41,159 bases of DNA from Opitutia bacterium. GTDB lineage: Bacteria > Verrucomicrobiota > Verrucomicrobiia > Opitutales > UBA953. The stretch is from contig CANCHK010000017.1 in NCBI GenBank assembly GCA_947377865.1, forward strand, positions 1 through 41,159, given 5' to 3'. The position numbers were made by a program, and so were the translations under genes. The notes beneath the pieces were generated by a model. It was not told where the DNA came from. It did not search any database and saw only the letters and a program-made list of their open reading frames with translations. The stretch's first letter is position 1. Each line of letters starts with the position of its first letter. Positions 16,116-25,035 of this stretch are shown piece by piece.

Positions 16116-17051
16116 TTACTTCTTCGCAGCCTTCTTCGGCGCAGGCGTGCTCGGCAGAGACGAGATGTCGAAATTGAAGGGCTTGGACGGCTGCTGGCCG
16201 AGGAGATGCAGGCTGAACCATTCAGCCATGCGGACGTTGTCGTCGGCCACTTCGATCCAGCCTCCGTGGCCACCGCCGAGGCGGATCAGGACTTCGGCCT
16301 TAGAGCCGACTTCCTTGGCGCGAGCGAGGTAGCGGCGGGCCTGGGAGTCAGGCACGAGAGGGTCGGCATCGCCTTGGACGATGTAGGTTGGCGGGGTCTG
16401 GGCGCTAATCCAGAAGAGCGGGGAGAGTTCGTGGCCGGCGTGGTCGCGACCTTCGGCCGTGGTGACGATCGTGCCAAAAGCCGGAGCACGGGTGGTCAGG
16501 GGGCCGATGCCGTCCTTGCTGTCACCTTCCTTGGACCAGCTGAGAAAGTCGACTGGGGGATAGTAGCAGGCAACGGCGTTGACTTCGGAACTCACGCGAT
16601 CGACGGGATCCTTAGCCTTGGGGTTGGCTGGGATGACACGGGTGCCGAGCATGAGGCTAAGGTGGCCGCCGGCGCTTCCGCCGGTGACGCCGATCTTATT
16701 CGGGTCGATGCCGAACTTCGAGGCGTTGGCGCGGATGAAGCGGACCGAGCGCTGGAGGTCGCCGACGATTTCGTCAATATGGAAGCGGGGTTGCGTGCCA
16801 TGCACGACGACGAACGTCGTGAAGCCGTAATTCGTCCATCCGCCATCGTTGATGCCGTTGTGATTGGAGTTCCATCCGCCGCTGATAATCTTGATGACTG
16901 CGGCGCCGTTGGGCTTGGCGGGCGTGAAGACGTCCATCGTCAGCGCCACGCCGTCATGCTTGGTGTAGATGACATCGGAAGTCCGGGTCACTTCCTGGGC
17001 GGTGCCGAGTACGCAGGTGAGGGCTAAGAAAATGGTGGCTAGGTATCTCAT
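16116..17051 (-). CDS. Exported alpha/beta-hydrolase (esterase, acetyl-xylan-esterase-like)
   Basis: The 311-residue protein has a signal peptide (about 1-20, MRYLATIFLALTCVLGTAQ) and a hydrolase fold of the BD-FAE/esterase type. The oxyanion region is ISGGWNSN, the nucleophile elbow GGSAGGH holds the catalytic Ser, Asp lies in VQGDADPLVP, and His in LGGGHGGW. A Lys-rich tail closes it. It would cleave small esters or acetyl groups on polysaccharides outside the cytoplasm. I prefer the ATG at 17051 to one at 17063 because it gives the better signal peptide; AACCCC abuts it. Sulfatases and a glycoside hydrolase in the window fit polysaccharide use. Confidence 0.85.
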   Translation of the reverse strand: MRYLATIFLALTCVLGTAQEVTRTSDVIYTKHDGVALTMDVFTPAKPNGAAVIKIISGGWNSNHNGINDGGWTNYGFTTFVVVHGTQPRFHIDEIVGDLQRSVRFIRANASKFGIDPNKIGVTGGSAGGHLSLMLGTRVIPANPKAKDPVDRVSSEVNAVACYYPPVDFLSWSKEGDSKDGIGPLTTRAPAFGTIVTTAEGRDHAGHELSPLFWISAQTPPTYIVQGDADPLVPDSQARRYLARAKEVGSKAEVLIRLGGGHGGWIEVADDNVRMAEWFSLHLLGQQPSKPFNFDISSLPSTPAPKKAAKK

Positions 17052-17097
17052 GGGGTTGACCATAGGACACCGTAAAGCCGCCGAAGTTTCAATCCGA

Positions 17098-17559
17098 TCA
17101 GGTCTTCAGACGGAACTTGATGACTACCTTGACGATCTCGCTCGAGGCCCCGATCTGCACGCCCGGCTGGTGCCCGTCCTGCGGGTGGAAGATCGCAAAG
17201 TTGCCGCGTCCGAGGGTGAGCAAGGCGGTGGGTGTGGTCGGGGCGGCGTATTTCTCGACGTCCTTCTCGGCGATATAGGGCATCGTCACCGTAAGTGTCT
17301 TCTGGTCTGCGTGGCCGCAATATTCGAGTCCCTGGTAGACTACCTGGATATCTCCGTAAATCTGGTGGGCTTCCCAGAGTTTGTCGGCGGTTGGAGCTGT
17401 CCGATAGCGCTGGACGATGGCCACGAGGTCGTCGCCCTGAAGTTCATATTTTCCGTCCTCGGTCTTCAGGTCGAAGGACCGGAGGTAGGCGAACGCTTTG
17501 GGGAAGAGCGGGTGGAGGGATTCGTAGGCGGCGGAAGCGGAGAGCTGGTCGAGGATCAT
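17098..17559 (-). CDS. YhcH/YjgK/YiaL (EbgC-like) family protein
   Basis: The 153-residue cupin-like protein shows the family hallmarks: WEAHQIYGDIQVVYQGLE (about 62-79), with metal-binding His and Glu, FAIFHPQDGHQPGV (about 122-135) and a C-terminal VVKVVIKFRLK strand. Relatives include the beta subunit of evolved beta-galactosidase and proteins linked to sialic acid or N-glycolyl sugar metabolism; the reaction is not settled. It lies 39 bp downstream of the NusG-like gene, across a G-rich spacer, and could be its last co-transcribed gene. Confidence 0.87.
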   Translation of the reverse strand: MILDQLSASAAYESLHPLFPKAFAYLRSFDLKTEDGKYELQGDDLVAIVQRYRTAPTADKLWEAHQIYGDIQVVYQGLEYCGHADQKTLTVTMPYIAEKDVEKYAAPTTPTALLTLGRGNFAIFHPQDGHQPGVQIGASSEIVKVVIKFRLKT

Positions 17560-17568
17560 GGCTGAAAA

Positions 17569-17590
17569 GGGGTAGGGGTAGGGATGGGGG
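17569..17590 (+). other. G-quadruplex-forming motif in the spacer upstream of the yhcH-type gene
   Basis: Four runs of at least three G (4, 4, 3 and 5) separated by 2-nt loops lie between the NusG-like stop and the next start. On the plus strand this fits the G4 consensus with very short loops. The plus strand is the template for the leftward genes, and their mRNA is C-rich here. Confidence 0.5.
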
Positions 17591-17598
17591 TAGATTAT

Positions 17599-18123
17599 TT
17601 AGGCTTCGTCAGGGAGGCTTTCAACGTCGTCAAGCGGGAGTTCGACGGGTTGGTCGGAGCCGAGAATAGAAAGCAGGAGGGCCACGCGTTTCTGCGGCGT
17701 AGCAAGTCGGATGACTTCTCCTTCGGAGCCGGTGAAGATGCCGCGGATGACGCGGGCCTTGGTGCCGACCTTTAGTTCCTCGTCGAGCATCGACAGTATC
17801 GCTTCAGGGCCAAGCGCGTTGAGTTCATCGATCACCGCCTGCTCGACGTCGACGGGTTTGCCTTCGCGGCTGACTAGGTGCAGTACGCCGCGGGTGCTGC
17901 GAATCGTGGACTGGAACTCCGTCGGGTCGAAGCGCGCGAAGACGTAGCCCGGAAAGAGCGGTTCGACCACGATCTTGTTCTTCTCATGGCCGCGGCGCGT
18001 ACGGCGCAAGCGCGGGAAGACCAGGTCGCCGATGCCGATGGCACGCAGGTTGTGCACCGCCACGGCCTCTTGGCGAGGCTTGGCCTTGATGCAGAACCAG
18101 ATCGGGCCAGCGGCTTCGGTCAT
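17599..18123 (-). CDS. NusG paralogue, RfaH/UpxY-like transcription antiterminator
   Basis: The 174-residue protein has an NGN domain (about 6-105; WFCIKAKPRQEAVAVHNL, PLFPGYVFARFD, STRGVLHLVS) and a C-terminal KOW domain (about 118-168; LKVGTKARVIRGIFTGSEGEVI, RVALLLSILG). The NGN pattern and the LLSILG KOW strand resemble operon-specific RfaH-type paralogues more than housekeeping NusG, which normally sits with secE and rplK. Such factors bind paused RNA polymerase and suppress termination in long operons. It overlaps ccsBA by ATGA, an unusual partner. Whether it is the genome's only NusG cannot be judged here. Confidence 0.82.
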   Translation of the reverse strand: MTEAAGPIWFCIKAKPRQEAVAVHNLRAIGIGDLVFPRLRRTRRGHEKNKIVVEPLFPGYVFARFDPTEFQSTIRSTRGVLHLVSREGKPVDVEQAVIDELNALGPEAILSMLDEELKVGTKARVIRGIFTGSEGEVIRLATPQKRVALLLSILGSDQPVELPLDDVESLPDEA

Positions 18124-21100
18124 GCGGTCTTGAGGGCGCTCTTCGAGCGGTCAGGCAGCCATCCGAGGGCGATGAGCGCGAGCTGGGAGGCCCAGAAGAG
18201 CATCAACCAGAAGAAACCGGATTCGGTGAAGCCGTAGCTGTGCAGGCCGACCCCGAGGAGGTTGGTCCCGAACCAGGACCAGGCCGTGACCATGTTGCCG
18301 AAGACGAGGAGCTGCATGAGCCCTTCGCGACGGACGAGTCCGCCCCAGCGGGCGTGCAGGCAGATTGCACACCAGAGCACGATTAGGATGGCGCCGTTTT
18401 CCTTGGGGTCCCAGCCCCAGAATCGTCCCCAGCTCTGGTCGGCCCAGATGCCGCCAAGCATCGTGCCGATGAAGCTGGCGAGAACGGCGAAGGCGAGGAT
18501 GGCGTAGGCGGCGCGGGCGACGCTATCACCCCAGTGATAATCCTTCTTGAAGGCGCGCAGGGCGAGGTGGAGGGCGCCGAGTAGCCCGGCGACGAACGTG
18601 GCAGAATAGCCGAGCGTCACGGTGGTGACATGCGTCGACAGCCAGAAATTCGAGTCGAGCACAGCCCTTACGCTCTCGAGGTTGTCTTCGCCAGAGAGGC
18701 CGAGGTTATGCGCCACAATCAACGAGACGAAGCCACAAATGCCAGTGGCGGCGGCACCAATGCCGTTCTTCCAGACGCGTTCGATCAAGATGCCGAGGGC
18801 GACGGAGCCCCAGGCGACGAAGATGCCAGACGAATACAAGTTGGTGACGGGCGGACGACCGTGCAGCCACATGCGGTAACCGAGCGCCAGCGTATGCAGT
18901 ACGAAGCAGCCCACCAGCAGGCGGTAGGCCCAGGCGCGCAGATTCTCTGAGGAGGTCAGCCAGGAAGCGAAGACCATGAGGACGGTGATGGCGTAGGCGA
19001 TGAGCAGCCAATAGAAGGGCTGCATGCGGCCGAACCAGGCTTCAGACTCGGCCTTCGCGGACCAAGGTCCTTTGAGTGAAGCTGCGATGGCAGAACTCAG
19101 GCGGGAGCAATCGTCATCCTTGCCTTCGCGCCAAGCCATTGAGAAGTCGGCGTAGCGGGTGATAATGCCGTCTTCGGCCAGACCGGCGCGATGGGCCTTC
19201 TGGTCCTTGATGACACCAAGGAGGGAGGCACCGAGGTTATCCCAGCGAGCGAGCGAGGCTTCTTCCTTGGGTGGCATCAGGCCGATGGCGCCTTCGCGTT
19301 CGAAGTCCTGGTAGCGCTCCACGAACGTGCGGACGGTCTTCTGGAGTTCGGGGTCGAAGGCCTTGCCAGTGGTGCTCGCGTTCATCTCAGTGAGCGCACG
19401 ATTCAGTGCCGCGATCCATGCTCCGTACTCGCGGCGCGGGGTGACGTCGGCAGGCAGGTCGCCGGGGATGAATGTCATGCTCAGCGTTGCGTACTGGCGG
19501 GCGGCGCTTTCTAGTTGGAGTAGGGCGCGGTCCTCGGAATCGCGGTCGGCCTGAGCACGTCCGCGGGCTTGTTCGGCCGCCTTACTGAGTTCGGCGCTGT
19601 TCTTTAGGATACCGTCCCAGCTGACGTATAGGCTCTTCTCGGGGTTGCCGCCGACGCGTTTGAGCACGTTGGGGTGTTCGACGCGGAAGGTCGGCAGGTG
19701 GCGGGCGATCGGCGCACGGAAGGAGACTTCGATGAGCCAGTCGACGGAGCCGATGGCACCACCGGTGAGGCGGACTGGGCGTTTTTCGAGCAACGCTTGG
19801 AGCTCAATCGTGAGCGTGGGGAGTTCTTTGGCGATCTCTTCGCGTTGTTCATTGGTCCAGGTCGATGGACGCTGGCCGAAGGCGACGCGCTCGATTTTCG
19901 TCAGGCTGATCGAGGTGCGCGAGCGCATCTGGAGCAATGAGCCTGTAGCGAGGGTCTCAATCGGGATGATGCGTCCGCCGCTCTGCACGGGAATCTCGCC
20001 GAACTCTCGGGTGTTCCAGCCGGCTTCGGCTGCATCGGCCGTTGCGGTCAGTAAGCCGAGGGTCAGTACGGCGGCAGCCTTGGTGGCGCGACCGCGGAGG
20101 AAGCGCAGCAGCGAGAACCCAAAATGCCAGACCAGGCCGAGGGACATGATCGACACGGAGATGTAAGGCAGGAGCCAGCCGGGGTTACGGACAACCTGGA
20201 GGACGCTGAGGCTCTTGCCGTCCTTGGTGTTGCCGAAGCTGGATTGGAAGAAGGTCAGGCCAGCGTGGCGGAGCGGCTGGTTCATCGAGATGTTATAGCC
20301 GAACGAGCTCGCGCCTTCCTTGATCGTCACGTCGCTGGCGAAGCGCCGCGGCGTCTCAGTTCCAGGGTACTTCTCGTGGGTGAACTTATCCAGCTGCACC
20401 GTGAAGGGCACGTAGTGGCGCGTACGACGCAGCGACAGCTCGTAGGTCTTGCCGGCCTCTTCGAACGTCTGCGCGTCGAAGGATTCGGTGAGGTTCAGGT
20501 TGAGGGCCCAGGTGCCGAGGGACTTGTCCTTGGTCTTCAGTTCCACGATCGCCGTGGGGGCGTTGGGACGGTTGTCGTCGTAGCTTTCAGGGAGCGGCTT
20601 ATAGGCCAGCTCGGTGCGGGCACCAATGCCTTGGGTGGCTTTGAGGGCCAGGCCGTCGGGCATCTGCGACTTGGCGCGGAGCATCGCGTTCGGGTGGTAG
20701 GTCTGGACGACGAGGGTGTAGGGCGTGCCCGAGAGCTCGACGGAGGACGGCGCCTTCTTGTTGGCGATGTCTCGCAGCAAGGAATCTGAAATGGCGACGA
20801 CGACATCGTTGGCGGTGGATTTCTCGACGAGCGCGATCTCGAAGTCGCGGAAGGCTTCGGAGTAATTCCGCTTCTCGCCTTCCGGGATGATCATCGCGGA
20901 TTCTTCCTGATAGACCGCGGTGATGAAGCCGCCGGCGAGCAATAGGAGCAGGCCCGCGTGGATCATCGTGATGCCGATCTTGGCGGAGGTTGCCTTGAAG
21001 TGCCGGAAGTGCGCAAAGGCCAGGTTGACGATGAGTAGGGCGCCGATGGTAAAGCCAGCCGGCAGTGGGATACGTAAGGCCGCTGTGGGATCCATCGGGT

Positions 21101-21290
21101 AGAAGCAGAGCCAGGAGCTGAAGTAGACCTTCTGGACATGCCAGACTCCCCAGTGGACCTGCTCCAGTGTGCCGAGGAGCACGAGGACCATCGAGAGCAC
21201 CAACAGGAAGACCGTCAACTTGAGCGACGCCAACGTGTCTATGAGGCGACGGCCGCTATCGGCTTTCTTCCGAAATTCTTCGTTGTTCAC
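18120..21290 (-). CDS. ccsBA: Fused cytochrome c synthetase CcsBA (ResB-ResC)
   Basis: System II cytochrome c maturation: it exports haem and attaches it to apocytochrome CxxCH sites. The 1056-residue protein begins with a ResB/CcsB part (transmembrane helices near 22-44, 80-95 and 110-130, and a large periplasmic domain to about 390). A second periplasmic domain of roughly 370 residues follows (with GGRIIPIETLATGSLL), then a CcsA part with multiple helices and the haem-handling WGRFWGWDPKENGA motif. The start is GTG 21290, forming GTGA with the preceding stop. An ATG frame from 21377 gives only Arg-rich sequence. It likely serves cytochromes such as the PVC-type protein in this window. Confidence 0.9.
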   Translation of the reverse strand: MNNEEFRKKADSGRRLIDTLASLKLTVFLLVLSMVLVLLGTLEQVHWGVWHVQKVYFSSWLCFYPMDPTAALRIPLPAGFTIGALLIVNLAFAHFRHFKATSAKIGITMIHAGLLLLLAGGFITAVYQEESAMIIPEGEKRNYSEAFRDFEIALVEKSTANDVVVAISDSLLRDIANKKAPSSVELSGTPYTLVVQTYHPNAMLRAKSQMPDGLALKATQGIGARTELAYKPLPESYDDNRPNAPTAIVELKTKDKSLGTWALNLNLTESFDAQTFEEAGKTYELSLRRTRHYVPFTVQLDKFTHEKYPGTETPRRFASDVTIKEGASSFGYNISMNQPLRHAGLTFFQSSFGNTKDGKSLSVLQVVRNPGWLLPYISVSIMSLGLVWHFGFSLLRFLRGRATKAAAVLTLGLLTATADAAEAGWNTREFGEIPVQSGGRIIPIETLATGSLLQMRSRTSISLTKIERVAFGQRPSTWTNEQREEIAKELPTLTIELQALLEKRPVRLTGGAIGSVDWLIEVSFRAPIARHLPTFRVEHPNVLKRVGGNPEKSLYVSWDGILKNSAELSKAAEQARGRAQADRDSEDRALLQLESAARQYATLSMTFIPGDLPADVTPRREYGAWIAALNRALTEMNASTTGKAFDPELQKTVRTFVERYQDFEREGAIGLMPPKEEASLARWDNLGASLLGVIKDQKAHRAGLAEDGIITRYADFSMAWREGKDDDCSRLSSAIAASLKGPWSAKAESEAWFGRMQPFYWLLIAYAITVLMVFASWLTSSENLRAWAYRLLVGCFVLHTLALGYRMWLHGRPPVTNLYSSGIFVAWGSVALGILIERVWKNGIGAAATGICGFVSLIVAHNLGLSGEDNLESVRAVLDSNFWLSTHVTTVTLGYSATFVAGLLGALHLALRAFKKDYHWGDSVARAAYAILAFAVLASFIGTMLGGIWADQSWGRFWGWDPKENGAILIVLWCAICLHARWGGLVRREGLMQLLVFGNMVTAWSWFGTNLLGVGLHSYGFTESGFFWLMLFWASQLALIALGWLPDRSKSALKTA

Positions 21291-21901
21291 GGGAGCTTGG
21301 AGGCGGAGAGGAACGCGGCGAAGGCGGCGGCGTTGGCTTCGACGGCGGCGGCATCGCCTTTCATCTTGAAGAACCAAGTCGCACCGTCCTTGGGCGTCAT
21401 GAACGCGTCGAGCGAGGTCTTGCCGTCCGCGGAAGTCATCACGAAGCGTTGGCTGTCGATGCCGCCGACCTTGCCGGCTTGGGCGGAAGCGGCGATTTCA
21501 TCGGGGCCGGAAGGTGGGAGTCCGACCTGACCGCGCCAGCGGTTCACATTGGCGGCCAGACCGCCGACGCTGCCGGGGAAGACCGTGACGGCGATCTCGG
21601 CAGTGCTACCGTTCGGGCCGGAAACGATCCAGGTGGCCTTACGCATGGAGTTTTCGGGGCCGACGGACCAGCCGGCGGGAAGCGCAGCCCACTTCGGGGC
21701 GTCGAAGGAGGCAGCTTCGGCCTTCATTGAGGCGGGGGCGACCATTGGGGCAGGCGCGGCCGCAGCGGTGGCGGGCGCTTGGGCGACGGGCGCGGCCGAT
21801 GCGGGAGTGGCTTCGGATTTTACCTCGTAGCGGGCGACCTGCGGGGCAGGTTTGCATCCAAATGCGAGGAGCGTGGCGGAGAGGAGGAAGAGAGGACGCA
21901 T
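21287..21901 (-). CDS. Lipoprotein of unknown function preceding ccsBA
   Basis: The 204-residue protein has a lipoprotein signal MRPLFLLSATLLAFGC (Cys at 16), then an Ala/Pro/Met-rich linker to about residue 65. A folded C-terminal domain follows (about 66-204), with KWAALPAGWSVGPENSMRKATW, AEIAVTVFPGSVGGLAANVNRWR and ATWFFKMKGDAAAVEAN. The domain pattern recalls small periplasmic proteins found next to cytochrome biogenesis genes in Planctomycetes and Verrucomicrobia, but I know of no assigned activity. It overlaps ccsBA by GTGA, so a role in cytochrome c maturation or haem transfer is an inference from coupling. Confidence 0.75.
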   Translation of the reverse strand: MRPLFLLSATLLAFGCKPAPQVARYEVKSEATPASAAPVAQAPATAAAAPAPMVAPASMKAEAASFDAPKWAALPAGWSVGPENSMRKATWIVSGPNGSTAEIAVTVFPGSVGGLAANVNRWRGQVGLPPSGPDEIAASAQAGKVGGIDSQRFVMTSADGKTSLDAFMTPKDGATWFFKMKGDAAAVEANAAAFAAFLSASKLP

Positions 21902-21913
21902 GGTGATTTAAAA

Positions 21914-23380
21914 TTATTTGTTGGCGGCTTTCTTGCCTTTTTTCTTCGCGGCAACGACTTCGTCGCCGGCGGTCGAGCCGTTCTTAAGACGCTCGGCGTA
22001 TTTCTCGTCGCGCGGCAGGATGATGCCGCGTTTAACGAGTTCGTCGGCATGCAGGTCCGCGATGGGGCCGCAGCGGGCGAGCCAGGCGTCGCACTCCGCG
22101 CGCAGTTCTGCCAGCTTGGCGGCGTTGGCCGGATCGCTCGCGATGTTCTTCACTTCCCAGGGATCGCTCTGGGTGTCGTAGAGTTCTTCCTGGGCGCGGT
22201 TGGGATTGAAGTAGAGGGCTTGGACGGGGGTCAGCTTGCCTTCGGCTTGGACGCGGCGGAGTTCTTTCATCGTCTGACCGACTTCTTGGTAGGCGTTCTT
22301 GCCGGCTTCGTCGACGCCGGGGGCGAGGTTACGGACGTAGCGGTAGCGGGCGTCGCGGACGGAGCGGACCTTGTCGAAGCTTTCGTCCATGAAGTCACGG
22401 AAGGAGTAGACGTATTTAGGCGGGTTGGCGGCCGTGGGGAGGAAGCAATGGCCGTCGAACTCGGCGGGGACGGGTACACCGGCGAGAGTCAGGGCCGTCG
22501 GGGCGAAGTCGATCCAGCTAGCGAAGTCTTCGCGGACCGTACCGGGGGCGATCTGGCCAGGCCAGCGGACGATCAGGGGGACGCGGGTGCCGGTATCCTT
22601 CGGCGAGCGCTTGAAGCGGGGCATGCCGCGGCCGTGATCACCAGTCACGATCACGATGGTGTTCTTCTCGAGGTCGTGGGCCTTGAGCCAGTCGAGCACG
22701 CGTCCGAGGGTGTAATCGACGGCCGTGACGAGTTCGTGGTAGTGGGCGACCTCGCGGCGGACGGCCGGGGTGTCCGGATAGAAAGGAGGGAGTTCGACCT
22801 TGGCCGGGTCGCGACGATCGGAGGGCTGGAGAGCGACGGTGTTCTGGGCGTGTTCCTCATCTGAGGCACGGACCTGGCTTTCGTGGCTGACGGTGTCGTT
22901 GATGTAGGCGAAGAAAGGTTCCTTGGGCTTATCGGTCAGCTTGCCGAGCGGTTGCCTCGAGTAATTGACCCAGAGCTTCTTGTCATCGGCCAACTCTTTT
23001 TCGGAGACGCCTTGGAAGTCCGTCTTGCCCGGCCACATCACGTGGTAGCCGGAAGCGCGGAGTTTCTCAGTGAACGGGTGCGGCGGGTTGACGACCTTCG
23101 AGCGCATGTTCTGTGCGCCGTACTTGAGCGGGTATTGTCCCGTGACCATGCCGCTGCGGGAAGGGGCGCAGACGCCGGTGTGGGTGAAGCTGCGCGTGAA
23201 CAGCGCGCCTTCCTTGGCGAGGCGGTCCATGTTCGGGGTGATGGCGTCCTTGCAGCCGTAAGCACCGGTGTCAGGACCCATGTCTTCGCCGATCACCAGG
23301 ACGATGTTCGGACGGGAGTCAGCGGCGGTGGCGAGGGCAGCCATCAGAAGGATGGCTAGGACGAGGAGGCGGCGGGGCAT
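21914..23380 (-). CDS. Secreted type I sulfatase
   Basis: The 488-residue enzyme carries a signal peptide (about 1-20, MPRRLLVLAILLMAALATAA) and the sulfatase fold. The formylglycine site is C71 in CAPSRSGMVTG, so it needs a formylglycine-generating enzyme. Metal ligands appear in LVIGEDMGPDTGAYG, where the usual DD is ED, and in VTGDHGRGMPRFKRS. A Lys-rich tail (KKKGKKAANK) ends it. Such enzymes remove sulfate esters from polysaccharides such as carrageenan, ulvan or fucoidan; the substrate is not predictable here. The start at 23380 gives the clean signal. It is the first gene after the ychF terminator and lies 12 bp from the ccsBA-linked lipoprotein. Confidence 0.9.
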   Translation of the reverse strand: MPRRLLVLAILLMAALATAADSRPNIVLVIGEDMGPDTGAYGCKDAITPNMDRLAKEGALFTRSFTHTGVCAPSRSGMVTGQYPLKYGAQNMRSKVVNPPHPFTEKLRASGYHVMWPGKTDFQGVSEKELADDKKLWVNYSRQPLGKLTDKPKEPFFAYINDTVSHESQVRASDEEHAQNTVALQPSDRRDPAKVELPPFYPDTPAVRREVAHYHELVTAVDYTLGRVLDWLKAHDLEKNTIVIVTGDHGRGMPRFKRSPKDTGTRVPLIVRWPGQIAPGTVREDFASWIDFAPTALTLAGVPVPAEFDGHCFLPTAANPPKYVYSFRDFMDESFDKVRSVRDARYRYVRNLAPGVDEAGKNAYQEVGQTMKELRRVQAEGKLTPVQALYFNPNRAQEELYDTQSDPWEVKNIASDPANAAKLAELRAECDAWLARCGPIADLHADELVKRGIILPRDEKYAERLKNGSTAGDEVVAAKKKGKKAANK

Positions 23381-23430
23381 GGGGGTAGGACAAGGTCCGG
23401 AGCCCATGGTTGCGGGCTAATCGGCCAAGG

Positions 23431-23461
23431 CAAAAAGAAAGGACGCTTTTTGGCGTCCTTT
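23431..23461 (-). terminator. Intrinsic terminator downstream of ychF
   Basis: On the minus strand a perfect 9-bp stem (AAAGGACGC with GCGTCCTTT; arms 23453-23461 and 23438-23446) closes a 6-nt loop and is followed by CUUUUUG (23437-23431). It lies 37 bp beyond the ychF stop, so it ends the dnaG-rpoD-ychF transcript and insulates the sulfatase gene. Confidence 0.88.
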
Positions 23462-23497
23462 TAGAGGGGGTGGGGGTGTTTGGCCTGCGCCCGAACC

Positions 23498-24607
23498 TTA
23501 GTCGGTGAAGCGGAAGAGGGCGACGTCACCGTCCTTGAAGAGGTACGACTTGCCTTCGAGGCGGTAGCGACCGGCGTCGCGGGCGGCGGCCACGGAACCG
23601 TTCTTCACGAGATCCTCGTAGGAGACGATTTCTGCCTTCACGAAACCTTTCTCGAAATCGGTGTGGATGACCGCGGCGCACTGCGGGGCGGTCATGCCGC
23701 TGCGGAAGGTCCAGGCGCGGACTTCCTTTTCGCCGGCAGTGAAGTAGGTAGCCAGACCGAGCAGGTGGTAGGCTCCGCGGATGAGCGAGGAGACGCCGGA
23801 GTCGGTGACGCCAAGAGACTGCAGGAACTCCGTGGCTTCGGCCGGAGAGAGGTCGCAAAGCTCGGCTTCGACCTGGGCGCAGATCACGACGTGCTCGCAT
23901 CCGTGGCGTTTGCCGATGAGGGCGGCGACATTGGCGACATGCGGGTTCTTGGAAGGGTCGGCGAGATCGGCTTCGGCGACATTGCACGCGAAGAGCACCT
24001 TCTTCGAGGAGAGCAGGTTGTAGGTCTTCAGGCGGGAGCGTTCGTCGTCGGAGACGTCAAGCGACGAGGCCGGCTGGTTCTCGTTGAGGTGCTTGACCAA
24101 GCGGGCGAGTAGCTCGACGTTGGCGATGGCGTCCTTATCCTGACTGCGGACCTTCTTCTGGTTGCGGTCGAGCTGCTGTTCGGCGGACTGGATGTCGGCG
24201 AGGATGAGTTCGGTTTCGATGACCTCGATGTCCCGGATGGGGTCGACCTTGCCCATGCTGTGGACAATGTCGTCGTTATCGAAGCAGCGGACCACGTGGA
24301 TGATCGCGTCGCACTCGCGGATGTTGGAGAGGAAGTCGTTGCCCTTGCCTTCGCCCTTGGAGGCGCCAGCGACGAGGCCTGCGATATCGACGATGTCGAT
24401 CGTGGCGGGGATGACGACCTTGGTGCCGGCGATCTGTTGGAGCTTCTGCATGCGGTCGTCAGGCACGAGGACCACGCCGACGTTGGGCTCGATGGTGCAG
24501 AAGGGGTAGTTGGCCGCCTCGGCCTTGCGCGAGCGCGTAAGGGCGTTGAAGAGGGTCGACTTGCCCACGTTGGGAAGTCCGACGATGCCTGCCTGGGTCT
24601 TTGCCAT
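23498..24607 (-). CDS. ychF: Redox-regulated ATPase YchF
   Basis: YchF (OLA1 type) is an Obg-related P-loop protein that hydrolyses ATP, binds ribosomes and modulates stress responses. The 369-residue protein has G1 GLPNVGKST (about 9-17), FCTIEPNVGVV, DIAGLVAGASKGEGKGN, the NVAEADL element in place of the GTPase NKxD, and a C-terminal TGS domain (about 285-369) with the invariant IHTDFEKGF. Everything is conserved and the length is typical. It follows rpoD and a small lipoprotein on the same strand and is bounded by a clear terminator. Confidence 0.95.
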   Translation of the reverse strand: MAKTQAGIVGLPNVGKSTLFNALTRSRKAEAANYPFCTIEPNVGVVLVPDDRMQKLQQIAGTKVVIPATIDIVDIAGLVAGASKGEGKGNDFLSNIRECDAIIHVVRCFDNDDIVHSMGKVDPIRDIEVIETELILADIQSAEQQLDRNQKKVRSQDKDAIANVELLARLVKHLNENQPASSLDVSDDERSRLKTYNLLSSKKVLFACNVAEADLADPSKNPHVANVAALIGKRHGCEHVVICAQVEAELCDLSPAEATEFLQSLGVTDSGVSSLIRGAYHLLGLATYFTAGEKEVRAWTFRSGMTAPQCAAVIHTDFEKGFVKAEIVSYEDLVKNGSVAAARDAGRYRLEGKSYLFKDGDVALFRFTD

Positions 24608-24655
24608 GGAAGGTGCACCGTGGGCATCCGCCCCGCCGAGGTCAAGAGCCAGCGC

Positions 24656-25035
24656 TCAGGGCGGCAGTTCTTGGGAGCGTTCGCTGAGGTCGGTCGATGG
24701 AAGCACGACTTCGTCCTTGGGCTGAGGCTGCCCGCGGACGATGCGGGCTACGGCGATGTGGGCGCGCACGCTGGTGATCTCGAGGATTGCCGTTGGGTTG
24801 AGTCGTGGGTCGCGGGAGACCACAACCATCCTGTCCTGCACCAATGTGCCGGGCAGGAGCAGTACTGGCACGGACAGGCTGCTCAAGGGGTAGCCTTGGA
24901 CGAAGCCAATCCGCACATTGCGAGGCGAGCCGGCCGGAAGTGCGAACGGATTCGTCTCCTCGGCGGCGGGCTTGGGCTGGGTCGCGACGCAGCCTGTCAG
25001 CAGCGCGAGCAGCAGACAGACTGGGCGGAAGCGGT

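Noticed and set aside
21779-22864. 361-codon open frame opposite the sulfatase
   Set aside because: It is antisense to a protein with a sulfatase signature and signal peptide, and has no motifs of its own.
23465-23476. G-rich stretch between ychF and its terminator
   Set aside because: Only two G-runs are present, insufficient for a quadruplex, and no other signal is visible.
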